64,000 bases of DNA, from positions 186,001 through 250,000 of the forward strand of contig NW_025955008.1 in the NCBI RefSeq assembly GCF_022376445.1, written 5' to 3'. Below the pieces are notes generated by a model that was not told where the DNA came from, did not search any database, and saw only the letters and a program-made list of their open reading frames with translations. Numbering within the stretch: position 1 is the first letter of the stretch; each line of letters opens with the position of its first letter. The position numbers were made by a program, and so were the translations under genes. Shown piece by piece: positions 1-11,958 of this stretch. This DNA comes from Fomitopsis serialis. Taxonomy: Eukaryota > Basidiomycota > Agaricomycetes > Polyporales > Fomitopsidaceae.

Positions 1-26
1 GGTCGCCGAGGTACGTGTCTAGCATG

Positions 27-34
27 TATATAAG
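27..34 (+). promoter_or_regulatory. TATA box of the repeat-protein gene
   Basis: TATATAAG lies about 210 bp before the ATG at 239. A pyrimidine-rich stretch follows at about 50-75, then a probable 5'-UTR intron (106-167, GTAAGT...CAACCAG). Spacing suits a core promoter with transcription starting near 55-65. Confidence 0.6.
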
Positions 35-238
35 GAGTGCTCTCATCGTCAACTTCCCTCAGCCCTCTTCCTCTTCGAGCTCAACTCAAGCGCAGACTCT
101 GGCAGGTAAGTGGCCATTACATTGCGACGCTACTATGCAGTTGTTGATAATTCCTCATTTCAACCAGTCGCGCTTTTCGTGTTCACGACCAACTCTCATT
201 CTCTCTACGCCACCTCACGACTTCAAACATCAGCCAAC

Positions 239-986
239 ATGCGTTATTCCATCGTTGCGACGGCGGCCCTCGTTGCCGGTGCTGTGATTCCGGCCATTGC
301 TCTTCCTGTCGATCTGTACGTGTGCGTCATCATGATAGAATTGCATTGACAATGCTGACCCATCCTCAGGGTTACTCGCGGATTCTACGACGAGTCGCTC
401 GATGCCCGTGCATCGCAAGAGCAACTAGAAGCGCGCTCTCCCAGTTGCGGCCTCGGCCTCACAGCCCTTCTCCACCGCCTCCTCCTCCGCCACCACCGAA
501 CACTCCGGAGCCGGGGAACAGGAAGCACAAGCGTGTCCTCGACGATCTGATTGAGTACTTGGAGGCACGCGATCCTCAGTGGCCTCGGCCTCACAGCCCT
601 TCTCCGCCGCCGCCTCCTTCTCCCCCTCCGAACACTCCTGAGCCGGGAAACAGGAAACACAAGCGCAGTCTCTACGATGTCGTCGACTACCTGGAAGCAC
701 GCGATCCTCACCAAGTCCCCCGCCCTTATACTCCGCCTCCGTCGCCTCCACCTCCTCCTCCGCCTCCTCCGAACACTCCCGAGCCGGGGAACAGGGGACA
801 CAAGCGCAGTCTCTACGATGTCGTAGATTACCTGGAAGCACGCTCTCCTCAGGGGCGGCCTCACAGCCCTTCCCCACCGCCGCCTCCCCTCCCCCTCCGA
901 ACACCCCCGAGCCGGGGCATAGGGCACACAAGCGTGCGGATCTCGCGGACCTGTTGGCTAGGATGGTGATCGATGACCTGGATTGA
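239..986 (+). CDS. Secreted proline-rich repeat protein with Kex2-type KR sites (candidate KEP precursor)
   Basis: Exon 1 (239-315) encodes a signal peptide starting MRYSIVATAALVAGAVIPAI; the second exon begins at 370 after a GTACGT...CAG intron. The mature part repeats a unit of about 45 residues: a short acidic/aromatic peptide (VLDDLIEYLEARDP, then SLYDVVDYLEARDP, then SLYDVVDYLEARSP), a Pro-rich spacer with PHSPSPPPPP, and a tail PEPGN/HR-x-HKR. Lys-Arg codons are at 529-534, 661-666, 802-807 and 930-935; the last peptide starts ADLADLLARM and ends at the TGA at 984. Known: fungal Kex2-processed repeat precursors (for example repellents and dikaritin RiPP precursors) have this signal-spacer-core-KR plan. 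Inference: it releases several near-identical peptides. Odd: reading frame shifts at about 443-455 and about 880-890, both inside C-rich repeats, so as written it is not one open frame; indel errors or a further intron could explain it. Confidence 0.6.
370..960 (+). repeat. Tandem coding repeat, unit about 130-140 bp
   Basis: Three to four imperfect direct copies of a block that runs from GAGGCACGCGATCCTCA-type sequence through (CCTCCT)n proline codons to CACAAGCG(C/T). The copies start near 428, 563, 695 and 833. The C/T-rich spacers vary in length, which is where the frame is lost. Confidence 0.75.
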
Positions 987-2180
987 TGTGTAGTTGCTGA
1001 TTATGCTCTCCGTGCTTCACTCATGTACACATGTACTCAGTACTCAGAGCTTGTCGTTGTGTATGGGCTTTCGTTCTCGTTGTCACCTGTGTACCCGTGT
1101 GTTATGACGTACCTCGAGCCGCATTCAACGTGATAATGAGATGTTTTGTTTTTGCAGTGGCTTTGGGACGAAGCTTTGCAGAAAGGCATCCATTGGCAGT
1201 ATCTTGAGGATAGTTATGGCAAGCCTTATTGTACGTTGACTCGGAGGTACGCCGATAGTCGTCCTTCAATCGTGCACGCTTTGCAGCTGATCCGGATTTC
1301 GCAGAGGTCAGTTTGTGGGTTGTGATGCACGCCGCGAACGAGCTCACATCGTCCGCAGTCAGGCTCTTGCGTTGCAGAAAGCCGATATGAAGATATAAAA
1401 GGAGGCAAGGTGCATTGAGCTCTGCGGTTGCAGGCCGCGCTTGAAGAACGAGACCACGCTCGCACAAGCTGCGCAGGCGGCCCTGGACAAGAGTGGCAAG
1501 TCTTAGTACTTAGTAGCGGACGTCACGCCGTCTGTACCATCTTGGGGACCCGCGAGACTCGGGTACGTAGACCGCCTTGCGGTACGGTGTTCTACTCGTG
1601 GTCAACAATCAGATGTCCTGCATTGACTCCCAATCGGCTTTATCACACGAACGTCCCACTCACTGTGTTGTTCTACTGCACATAATACTATCAATTCACT
1701 TCGTCGCTAGCGAGCATACATCCTGTTACGAGGCATGATACATATAGCGCTTTGACAGCCCATGATATGCTGGAGGAAGCACAGAGGCTGCGCATGTTGT
1801 CGATATAGCCTTGTATCGCTCAGTCACAAGAGGTCGACTCGGGCACCGCTCTTGTTAACAGTTTCCATATTCGTCGGAACATCGCTTGGATTCTCCAGGT
1901 TTCGGAGTCCAGGCCCGGAGGCCTGTGGCTGAGCAGACTTGACCGAATTCGGACCGTGGGCAATTAGCCGCAGCCTTTGTTCTCCAAATGTTATAAATCG
2001 CACATGTCCTCTTGTCCGAAGTTCAACTCTTGTGCATTACCCATCACCTGCGCTTTGCTCCTCCCTCCCCTGCGACCCACTTGGTCCCCATCCCCTGTCT
2101 AAGTCGAGCATTAGCACACTTTACATCGAACTCCATCACAATGAACACAAAAAGTTCTGAACAAAAAGGCCCTTCGCGCA
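987..2180. other. Intergenic; weak coding remnants at about 1160-1506
   Basis: No confident gene. A polypyrimidine/TTTTTGCAG acceptor at about 1150 precedes a short open stretch. Further open pieces flanked by GT/AG occur up to a TAG at 1506, the last reading LAQAAQAALDKSGKS. I could not join them into one frame or match a family. A possible TATA element for the next gene (TTATAAAT) is at 1991-1998. Confidence 0.3.
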
Positions 2181-5100
2181 ATGAAACGCGCCGAAATCCA
2201 GCAACTGGCGAAGGTACGTGTGCGGCGTCTCAGTTACGCGTCCTTCGCTTCACCCAGCTACTGACCATCGTGGCGTTCAGCGAGAGGGTGTTCGCGCGAA
2301 CGGTAAGACGTTGGATATCATCGACGCGCTGGTGTCCAGGCATCCCGATGGTGTTGAACCGTGAGTTGTTCTTGGTGTTGTCCGACAGGCGATCCAACGC
2401 CACATTAGATTGAAAAAGGAGCAAGGGCCCGTTAGAAGGTCGAGACGTTTCGACACCGGCGCGGAGCCCAAAGAAGAGGAGGTAGAAGAGGAGATCACAT
2501 TTCAACCTGCGATATACGGTGGAAGTATATCACAATGTAACTCATCATCTCCATTATCTTCAGAGCGTCACTTACCCTTTCTTAGATAGACCGCCAAGGC
2601 TGAGAAAGAAGCCGAAGGTCGTCGTCGAGGATGTGTCCGACGAGGATGATGAAGAGGCTGTCAGGCAGCAGCTCATCCCGACACCGCCGCCACCATCGCC
2701 GCCACGTCCCGAGGAAGCACCGCTTCCAGTCGCCCCGACCCATGTCCCGGCCGCTAGTTCGAGAGGTACGCTCACCTGGTTCTAGTTGTAGTGGCCACTG
2801 ATGAGCCTCTCAAAAAAGCGCGCGCGGAACGCGACTCTCCAGCGGCTCGGCTCCAACCCGCGCCTCGTTTTGTTCAAGGGTCATCAAGACTCTTTGAATA
2901 CGAGGCGCCGGCGCAGCAGCGCCAGTGGGGACACCTCGCGATAGGTGTTCCCACTAGCGCGGCAGCACCAACATCACATTTCCAGACAGTGCCAGACGGC
3001 ATCTCATACGGCACTAGGGGCATCTTGGAGGTCATGGACAAGTTCGGGATCAAACCCCAGCCACTCGGAACAGCATCGGTGCACGACCTCGGCCCCGACC
3101 TCGGGCCGCCCGACTCAGCGACGGATGGTGAGGGGTCGACTCGTCGCACCTTCTTACCTGGACTCTTGCGCAAGCTCTCGCCACTCCGCATCTCCCCATT
3201 GTTCCACCTTCAACCCGCCCCCGCCAATCCGCGCCCACGCCCTCACCAATCGACACCGCTCGACATCAAACTCCCACCACGGCCGCCCGTCTTCACGCGG
3301 CCTCCTCCCCCGCCCGCGCAACCCGAAGCGGGCCCATCGAGACTGTCTGCTCAGGCAGGGCCTTCGCGTCGCCGCGCGCCGTCGTGGTCGCAGCAGCACG
3401 AGGAAGGGTCTTCAAACCCATTCTTCATCTGCCCGAGGCCTCGGACCCCGACTCCTGAGCCTTCGCCCTTCCCGACGTGCGCGCCCGGGCTGTCGATCCT
3501 CAGGCGACCAGTGGTGCCGCGGAGCCCTGTCCCCCAGCCGCAGCCAGTCGCCGGTCCTTCAAGGCCCCGCCTCTCACCGCACGACGTCCGCTTCAAGGTG
3601 CCCGAGACGCCGGAGCATGTCCGCCGAGAGCGCCGTGAGCGTAAGTGTTTGTGTCATTGACTCGGAAGATCACTGAACGTCGCTCACCTATCATTATGTA
3701 TAGCCTTTGTGGCTCTCAGCGACGAAGAGGTCGCAGTGCGTCAGCCGCGCCCCTCCGCGCCTCGGCCTCAGCGTGTCCCCCCGCCTGCGGAGATGACCTC
3801 GTCTGAGGACCAGGATAACCAGGAGAACATCGAGGCGGCCGCACAGGCCACGTCTGCGCCCGCGCCCGCCGCACAAGCCGGTCCGTCGGGCCAACTTAGC
3901 AACGCTGCCGCCGATGAGGACGAGCCCCCAAGCCCGCTCAAAGCCATCCATCACTCTTTCCTAGAGTTCGCGGCACAAGACGGATCCCCTGAGCCAATCG
4001 GCGACATCGAGCTCAAGGAGCGAGAACACGCCGCGCTCCACAGCAAATTCGTCGACAGCCTTGTCGACGTCGAGTCGGAGGATGAGGAGGACGTGGAGGA
4101 TGCCAGACTCGCTAAGTTGCAGAAGCAGGTGAAGGCGGTGTACGATGCTGCCGTTGTTGCCGCTTTTGCCGCCGACGGGGAGCCTCCGATGCGGACCGAG
4201 GGGATGGAGAAGGCTATCGCGCTCAGGCTCAGGGACGAGGCCCGCGCCGCTGTTCAAAAGCTGCGCGGTTTGAAGGCGAAGAGGAAGCAGCTCAACGAGA
4301 TGATTGACTTCCTCAAGGCGCAGTCGGACTTGGTTGCAGAGTGGGTCATCGAGATGCAGGCGAAGCGCCTAGTCACCGAGGCCCTCATAGTGGAACTGAA
4401 GGACCCGTCTTCTGGCTGGCTGGAGGGGAAGTGGAGGCCGTCACTTGCCCAGATGATGCAGGCTGCAGGGGAGCCGCTGCCGGACGAGAACGACCAGAGT
4501 GCGTTCTACTTGGACGAGATCCCTTCCTCGGTCCCTTCCTCGGTGGAAGAACCGCAGGCGCAGGGGCCACCAGTGGACATCGACGACGCCGAATTCTTCT
4601 GCAGCGAAGACTTCGAGCCCCCCAGTGCGCCTCCCCTGCGGCCGGCCTTTAAGTTCCGGCCACGGAGGCCTCGGCGAGACTTCAACTCGTCGCCCCTGCC
4701 ACCGTCGTCCCCTCCCGTCTCGGATCCATTGCCTGCCGTCGAGCAAAGCCCGGAGCCGGTGACCCCCCCTCGACGTACTCGAGGTGCTGTACCGCGGAGA
4801 AGGCAGCCCGATTCGGACGACCTCGACGGCGAATCCTTCGAGTCCCCTGACAGTGGAAGGCGCCCGAAGGCTTTTCATCCATCGAGGATGGTTGACGAGG
4901 CCGGGCGAGGTACGCGCGCTCAACCCCAGGCAGGGCCCTCCCGGCGGGCTGACACTCCCGAGGCAGGTCCGACTGGTTCGCTGCGGCCTGCACGCTTTAC
5001 GCCCCAGTCGCACCGTCCGTCTTTCGTCGTGGAATATGGTTCTTCGATCTCTCAATTTAGGAAGCGACGACGAGGCGAAGGCGAGGACGATGACGAGGAA

Positions 5101-5379
5101 GCGAGCTCCGACAGTGGTCGGGAGTCCGCTCACCTTCGACGCAGTACTATTGCTCAGCCGACGGCAGGTCCTAGCCAGCCGCGAGGCTACGTCCCCAAGC
5201 CCGTTCCGGCTACAACGGCTTCGAAGACGACGTCTCCGAGCCGGACTATCCATGGGCGAGACCCTACGACCCGCAAGACGTATTGCGGGGTGTTGGAAGA
5301 AGAGAGGCATTGTTCCCATTATCCAAACGCGCTCGTCGCGGCTGATGGTAGGCTACTGTCCTGCTTGTGTCGTGTATAA
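2181..5379 (+). CDS. SAP-domain, largely disordered nuclear protein
   Basis: Six exons fit in phase: 2181-2213, 2281-2360, 2409-2536, 2586-2765, 2792-3640, 3704-5379 (981 aa). The protein opens directly with a SAP-like helix-turn-helix: MKRAEIQQLAK, then REGVRANGKTLDIIDAL, split by intron 1. SAP motifs bind AT-rich or scaffold DNA, so a chromatin or RNA-processing role is likely. A basic/acidic stretch follows (RSRRF, later EDVSDEDDEEA), then long Pro/Arg/Ser-rich disorder with repeated AGPSR motifs. Codons near 4090-4420 encode a helical, coiled-coil-prone segment. The start was chosen because an upstream ATG at 2141 is in another frame and a TGA precedes 2181 in this one. The last exon could instead splice at about 5348 to end near 5413. 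No catalytic domain seen; function beyond DNA binding unknown. Confidence 0.7.
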
Positions 5380-7615
5380 CTGTGGATTGTATGTTGTAGT
5401 ATCCGTCGTGTAGTTCCTTCCGTTTTGTCCTGTGGATCTGGGGTTTGTATCAGCATCGCGATCTTTCCTCGACTGTCAGATAATCAATTTTACCTCGCAC
5501 GCATGTGCAGAGGAACAGAGGACTCGCTCGTTTGTGCATCCGTGACTGAGGAGTGACGACTCGAAGCAACTCTGCAGCCACACCACAACGGGGGCTGTCT
5601 CCAACAGGAATGATTGGCATTGATTACAGCGACTCAATGAGGGATGCACGCGTGCGACGGTATAGCGTGCACACCAATCTCTAAAGGAAACTTACGACCC
5701 ATACATTCCCCTGCCTCAGGGTACTACTTTGCTTGTCCTGGTACGCCTCGACCACGCGCTCAACGTGAGGCCGATCCCTCTCTCATCTGTAGTTCTGCCA
5801 GTGAGCGCTCGAACGGAAACGAAGGACACCGTCACCCACCGGACACTGAAGCGCCATCGACCCTGAGGATTGCTGGTGAGCGCAGTCACAGACCACATTT
5901 TGCCACCGACAATGAGTAAGCTGATGGCCCAGGAGGAGGACAAAGGCACCAACAGGGACATAAGACGTAGCGTCAAGGGTTCTCTCGACGAGCGCGAGAT
6001 CTATGATCGACCCGCAAATCGACGGGTGAGTGCCACTGGTGATAGGATGGTGTCTGCGACGACAGGGAGAGCGGGCAGCCTGAGGGGCCGCCATGCAGCT
6101 TATGTATTCCAGCCAGACCTTCTCCTCGCGGCCAAGACCCGGGTTCCCAGGAGTCCGGGAAGCGCGACAATGCAAGGCGCAGCAAGACACAGAGACAATC
6201 CAAAATTGAGGTCAAGCACACTTCACGTGCATATATCTGGAAGGTTTCAAATGAGTTACTACAAAGGAGAGTACGCCGCGCAGGGAGACAATCGGGACCA
6301 CAAGAACGCCGCGTTGGCGCCAGGTGATAGACCTGATATCTAGTCGCCGTAGTGAATTCCTGTGATTTGGCTCTGTTCGGTCGTCGAATGCAAGCATGAA
6401 CGTGCCACAAGAGGGTCGGGTCGCGAGCAACGCATATGACGAGACGACCTGAATACATATGTGACCTCGACCTCGAACGACGAACTTCACGGGTTTGGAG
6501 GTATGCATACAATCGCATAGTATTGCGCTGGTTTTGTAGGTTGTAGTATCAGCCAGGAATATCTCAGAGACAGGGACGACGCACGGTATGAGTCTTTTAT
6601 ATGTCTGAACCTGTGCCCAATCCCATTTACAACGATCTATATATGGATAGCCGTAGAACAGAGGCTTCTTCAACAGTAATTTTTGGGAGTCGTGCGAGTG
6701 AGGTATTCGTGATGGCAAACGGTTTTATTTGTCCTGCCAGTCTAGGTGAGGCACGTAGGTTGAACATTGAATGTTGAAACGTTGAAGGATGACTTGTCCA
6801 CGTCTGTAAGTGCATATGCTCACCCGAACTTGAAGGCTGAGCGCTGAGCACTGAGGTGTCTGACGCAAGTACATACTAGTGACCATCGCCGTTTCTTCGC
6901 TTCAGATAATTAATGGTTTTGGGCCTGAGGGGGCGGACGTCGAGAACAGGGATGGTGTGTTAAAATGTCACTGCCCATGTACGGTAGTACCCGCGAGAGC
7001 CACCCAAGCAGCGCGCTGCGCCCACGTCATTCGAGAGCGCTAACGTAAGCAGACCCTTGTAAGTTACTTTGTACCAGCGTTTGCGCGGATAAAGCACAAT
7101 CCACGCAACAGAACTTGACTGCACTAGTATTCAAGCTATGTTGTAGCGCTCGCGCAGACGGATGAGACGGAGAAAAGACACGATAACTTATGAATACGTA
7201 TCAGAACCCAACATTGTACAGTACCATACGTCGCTACGAAAACAATCATGAAGGTTTTACAACACCGGCGCACCGCACCTCCAGCTGGACTCTACGTATG
7301 ATATACGACACCACCTGCGGATGTCCAGTCTACAACACACAACAATAACGACTCCGATGAAAGGAAACGTATTAAGAAAGCGAAGAGAGCAGTCCGAGAG
7401 CTTGTATGGCACCGAGAAGAGAAAATTACAACGAGACGCTAACAGTTATGACGGAGCAGGACAGTGGAAAAGAATCAGAGTACGAAAACAACATGGCGGC
7501 GAAGGGGAAGGCGATAAGATAGGCGGGAAGCGTGGATAAGTGGCTTGGCGGGTATGCCACAGTGTGTTTGTGCGGTGGATACAGGGTTGAATGCAGGGAG
7601 AGGGCGGAGCCGGGA
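5380..7615. other. Long intergenic stretch between convergent genes
   Basis: About 2.2 kb between the ends of the SAP gene and the G-alpha gene. Open frames on both strands are short, lack family features and do not splice together convincingly. Nothing recognised. Confidence 0.4.
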
Positions 7616-9739
7616 TTACACGAGCGCAGCGGACTTGAGGTAATCGCGGAATATCGAGTCGCGCACATTGGAGATGATGCTCTGCATCGCCTTCGTGTCC
7701 TGCGGCGCACATCAGCGTCGACGTCATTGAGAGAAGGACAACGCGCAACATACCACGACGCTTGTTAGGTGGGTATAGAGCACACGCTTGCCCTCGTTGT
7801 TACGTGTATGCACTTGTGTGAAGTGTGCCTTGAAGTATGATACAACCGCGTCGACCTCATTTGGCCGGTCGCCGTAGGACGTGATGCTGTCACCGGACTG
7901 TCAGGGCATAGTCACTCCGATACAGGTAGAGATACAGACTATTTCTTAACTCTGACCCCCCGGGCAAGCTTCTCAGCAAGGACATCCGCCTTATCTGAGC
8001 ATCACAGAATCAGGTTAGGCGTCTGCAATGAGAACTAGTGTACGACGTACTAAGAAAGAGAACCAGATGTGCTTGTTTGAGCAGCGGATTTGAGCATATC
8101 TGTTTGAAGAGCTGCAATGAGTCGTCTATACGGTTTGTCCGGGGGTCCTCGCTCAGGTACTGCCAATCTGTCAGTTGCGGTGTCCCCAACAAACTGATGC
8201 GTAAAAATTCACCTGATCGAATGCGCTGACCGGCGCCAGGAAAATAATAGCGGTGGCGTCATCGAAGTACGGGACCCATGTGTGTCTCTGTCCCTAGCAC
8301 CACCAACATCGTATAAATGCCAAGTGACATTGCGGCCATGGAGCGGCACGTCAAAGATGTGCTCTGCGACTCCCATGGTCTGTATTCGCGCGTGAAGGAT
8401 GTCATCTGTGAGAGAATTAGCCCTGTCTTCCAGGACGGGATTCCAGGTGCCTGCTCACCGGTTATGGGGATGTATCCTGGTGAGGAGACGCGAGCGATGT
8501 TATCCATAAAGCTTGTCCTGGGATCAATAATGCATTCCAAGTGCTACGACGTGGAACACTCACTATTCAGCCCACTCTTCTAGCCGCAGTTTCCGGTTCT
8601 CTCGCAGCCGCTTCACGGCGGGATGTCGCCACAGTTCCCGGACGTCGTCCTTACATGAGTTGAGAACCATTGCAACCTCTTCCACGAGCTTGTCCTTCTC
8701 CACTACCGGGTACTCCGAGCCGTCCACATCCATACTCTTTCGCTCGATCGGGGCGTTCTCGAGCGCGCTGCGTTGGCCCGTGAAGCTAAAGCGACCCCTC
8801 GAGCTGCTAGTCCGTTCTCTTGCCTTGCCGAATGTGAGACCGAAGGTTCGTGCTTGCCAACCCGAGCGCACCATCACGCTGCCTTTGCCGGAGCCAGACA
8901 CCGATACGCCGCCTAAGCGGTCAGCGAGCTGCGACTCGAGTTGGACAAGCGGTGACAGGCGAAGCCGGAGAGTTGCTAGCTGCTGATCCATGGACGGGAC
9001 GGGACGGGACGGTTGCAGGGTCTCCCGGCTCGCACTCGCGTCCGCGTTTCTTCCCAGTTTCTCGCTCTTGTCGGCATTCCTGATGCGGATCTCCGGCGTG
9101 CCGTAGGCAAGGTTCATCTTCTCCGCGACGTCATCATCCGAGTCTCCCTCGGCATACAAGTCGAGCGCCTCGAGATGCGCAGCACAGGCCGGACGATGTT
9201 ATATTGGATTACGACTCGCCATGAGAGTCGCTCTTCGTCGAGAGATGCCGGGTTGTATATGAGTTGGAACTGCTTCTGGAGCGTGGATTTGCCTGACTCG
9301 GCCTGACCGAGAAGGAGAAGCTACAACGACCCGGGGATGAGCACAGAGTCGCTCGGGTCCACAGAAGATGATGTGAACGAAGCGTTTCAGAAATTTGACA
9401 AACTGGCAATGGCAGCGCACTGCACTTGGGGTCAGGAAAGCGCAGTCGAGCGGCGGCTACCGCCGAGCAGAGGGTAGAGCAGACGTGGACACACGCTGCC
9501 CACGGCACGAGACGGGAATGTGCACTCACCTTGACATCCTCCTTGCGCTTCTTCAACCGCTCCCTGTCCTGCTTGATGGCCTCGTCGATGCTGTCGCTGA
9601 TCTTCTTCGCGTTGGCCTCGCGCTGGAGACGCGCCAGGCGGTTCTCGGAGGACTCCGCCGGCGGGGGACGCATGATGGCAGAGAGGGGATCCTCCGTAGC
9701 TACACTTTGCAGGGAGGGGGGCCTCGATGTGGAGATCAT
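7616..9739 (-). CDS. Divergent heterotrimeric G protein alpha subunit, with two 1-nt frame breaks
   Basis: Eight exons: 9530-9739, 8564-9320, 8459-8511, 8213-8405, 8051-8159, 7951-7994, 7754-7897, 7616-7699. Visible G motifs: P-loop GQAESGKST at the start of exon 2, switch II DVGGAR, and NKAD made by joining exons 5 and 6. Helices LWRHPAVKRLRENRKLRLEEWAE, split here by convention of length, and DPRTNRIDDSLQLF are typical. Compared with the usual 350-residue G-alpha, about 150 extra residues (Ser/Arg-rich) sit between the first helix and the LWRHP helix, as in the expanded basidiomycete G-alpha class. Exon 2 loses frame near 9172 (expected ILEALDLYAEG) and exon 4 near 8292-8294 (GGG where GGGG would give GARGQRHTW). 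Adding one base at each place makes every exon phase agree (about 531 aa). The N-terminus starts MISTSRPP and lacks an obvious MG myristoylation signal. Role: GTP-switch in receptor signalling, membrane side of the cytoplasm. Confidence 0.85.
8292..8294 (-). other. Apparent 1-nt deletion in switch II of the G-alpha gene
   Basis: The minus strand reads GCTAGGGACAGAGACAC. Both flanks encode switch II of a G-alpha (DVGGAR before, QRHTWVPYFDDA after) but in frames one base apart, at a G run of three. Exon length 193 is one short of what the flanking splice phases require. Confidence 0.75.
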
Positions 9740-10211
9740 GGCCGATGCTGGCGACGGCGACGGCGACGAGGGTGGTGGTGGTGGCAGCGAGAGGGCAGAC
9801 AGTGGGAGATGGCAGGTGATGCCCGCCCTCTTTTAGGCTGGCTGGAGTGACGGCCGCCCATCGACGTGATGTATGTTAGAAGCAGCCCGTAGATGGAACC
9901 CTCGCTCCTGCACACCGATCGCCTCCTCCCCGATCTCCGGGCTCCGGCCTCTCACCCGGCGCCCCAGCCAATCACAGCCCGCGCCCGCGATCGCTGCGCG
10001 AATGCCTCCGCGAGCGTGGCCGGCGCCGCCCGGCACGCGGCCCTTTGTGGCGTTTGTGTGTGCGCCTGATGCCCGGCGGGAGCGCGCCCACAGCCACCAG
10101 CCTGTCCTGCCCGCGCTTCGAGCACCGCTGCCGTCCGCCGTGCGACCACTGCGCCTGCATCCTGCCTGCTGAAACTAGCTCGAGCACTGCTCGCAGCTGA
10201 TAGCGAGAAAA
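9740..10211. other. Divergent promoter region, G-alpha (-) / cyclophilin (+)
   Basis: A 472-bp shared upstream region, strongly GC-rich (for example 9930-10170). No clear TATA element. It holds no gene that I can support; the open frames here are GC-rich shadows. Confidence 0.5.
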
Positions 10212-11163
10212 ATGGTACGCCCGCATGCTCCGTCCGCATCTGATGACATCGTGATGGCCTGATCCACTCTAGTCAGTCACCCTCCATACGTCTTCCGGCG
10301 ACATCAAGGTCTGCTCGCACACCCATATATCCTCACACACCGTGAGCTCATTTCCTGTCGCCCTCCAGATCGAACTCTTCTGCGAGGCAGTGCCCAAGGC
10401 AGCTGAGGTGAGCGTGCCGCGACCTTCCTACATTGCAATGAATAACCTCCATTCGACAGAACTTCTTAGCATTGTGTGCCTCGGGCTACTATGATGGCTG
10501 CATCTGGCACCGAAACATCAAGGGCTTCATGATTCAAACGGGTGATCCCTCTGGCTCGGGCAAGGGCGGCCAGAGCATCTACGGGCCCCCTTCGCGGACG
10601 AGATTCGTTCCACGCTCAAGGTCGGCCGGTGCACACCCCGTGCGAACCCCCCGCTGATAGCCCCGGACGCCGTTCAGTTCAACACCGTGGAATGTGGCTA
10701 TGGCAAATGCAGGCCCGGACACGAACAAGTCCCAGTTTTTCATCACCTACGCAAAACAACCCCACCTGGATGGGAAGTACACTATCTTTGGCAAGGTACG
10801 GCTCCCGCTGCGCCGTACGGACTACTGCTGAAAGACGCTTGCACAGGTCATCGACGGCGCGGACACCGCACTGGACGCATGGAGCGCGCCCCAGTGAATG
10901 CGAAGAACCGCCCCCTGACAGAAATCAAGCTGAACAATGTGAGTCGTCTCCGCGCCTGCGTGTGGTGCGCCGGACACAGCATTGTTCGGTTCTTCAGTGA
11001 GAGGCCAGCTCTATGACGTGCTGCGGCGTTGCCCGTATAGGAACCGAGCAGTCCTGTGCTCAGCGTGCGGCTTGCGGTTACTGCTACGGCGAACCATTCC
11101 TAACAAGATTCATCATCACTGTCTTCAGATCACGATCCACGCAAATCCCATAGCTGATGCCAA
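10212..11163 (+). CDS. Cyclophilin-type peptidyl-prolyl isomerase, PPIL3/Cyp10-like, with frame breaks
   Basis: Exons: 10212-10214 (just ATG), 10273-10308, 10369-10407, 10460-about 10620, 10678-10795, 10847-10938, 11129-about 11163. Translated pieces give [65 protein letters not shown], then [39 protein letters not shown] and the hallmark C-terminus [10 protein letters not shown] of the PPIL3 family, a spliceosome-associated PPIase. Catalytic-pocket pieces (FHR as WHR, QFFIT) are visible. Four single bases appear missing: in GGGCCCCC near 10585, two near 10685-10695, and one near 10881; with them the protein is canonical. The isolated start-codon exon followed directly by GTACGC is unusual. 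Donor at 10621 is GTCGGC, which may also be affected. Confidence 0.8.
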
Positions 11164-11958
11164 GCTGCAGGGCGATAGCTGCAGCCCCGTCTTCCCTCTT
11201 CTCCGCACACGCGTTCTCTTTCGAGGACTCTGCGGTTTCCGCTGGCCCTGGGTACCCGTCTCCGAGAGCGAACGTGCCTGATCGAACGCGAGCCCGCGTT
11301 CCCCTTACTACTACTACTCCCACCGGCATTGTTATCCGTCCTGACGTAGCCTTCATCAATCTCCCGTGTTCTAAAAGTAACCGAGAGAACCAGCTGCCTG
11401 ATCCCGACAACGTACGCGTTATCTCCAAGTTAGCTCACCTGCCTCACCGCCTCTGCGCCACAAAGTACGCACTAGCACGTATTCGTTGTCCCTCGAATTC
11501 GTCGATCCACGCTACTTACGCTTGGGGGCGCATCAAACTCAAAAGAAAACAATCCCATCAAAGTCTCATTGGCAGGATCATGATCTCGTTCGGTGTTGCG
11601 TTGTCGAGGGGGCGAGTTCGTGATGAGTCCAACGCTATGACTTGACCTCTTTGGGCTAGCGTTCTAGGCTCGCTACCACCGTTGTCAGGACGGTGTGCAA
11701 ACGGTAGTCCTCAGTCGATCGTGACCTTTTCCCGGGCCGGAGCCCGGAGGCCAGTCGTTTAACGATTCGCGAGACTTGTCCTTTACAGCATCTTCCGTTA
11801 TGATTTCGCCGCCGGTTGGAACCATCCCAACATCCAGAAAGCACTGATAGTGCGCTACTACGCGGAGCTGCTAGGATATCCCAGTCTGCGCCGGTGCGCC
11901 ACAGTATAAGATGTGTTGACCTGTTGAACGTTGAGGTTGTGAACTCAGCGAAGAGGCG
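11164..11958. other. Intergenic region between cyclophilin and MFS gene
   Basis: Contains open frames on both strands over 11157-11645 and 11084-11428, but none shows domain features or splice support. Likely 3'-UTR and promoter sequence. Confidence 0.4.

Noticed and set aside
4441..5319. 292-codon open frame antisense to the SAP gene
   Set aside because: Arg-rich GC shadow with no domain; the sense frame has splice and SAP support.
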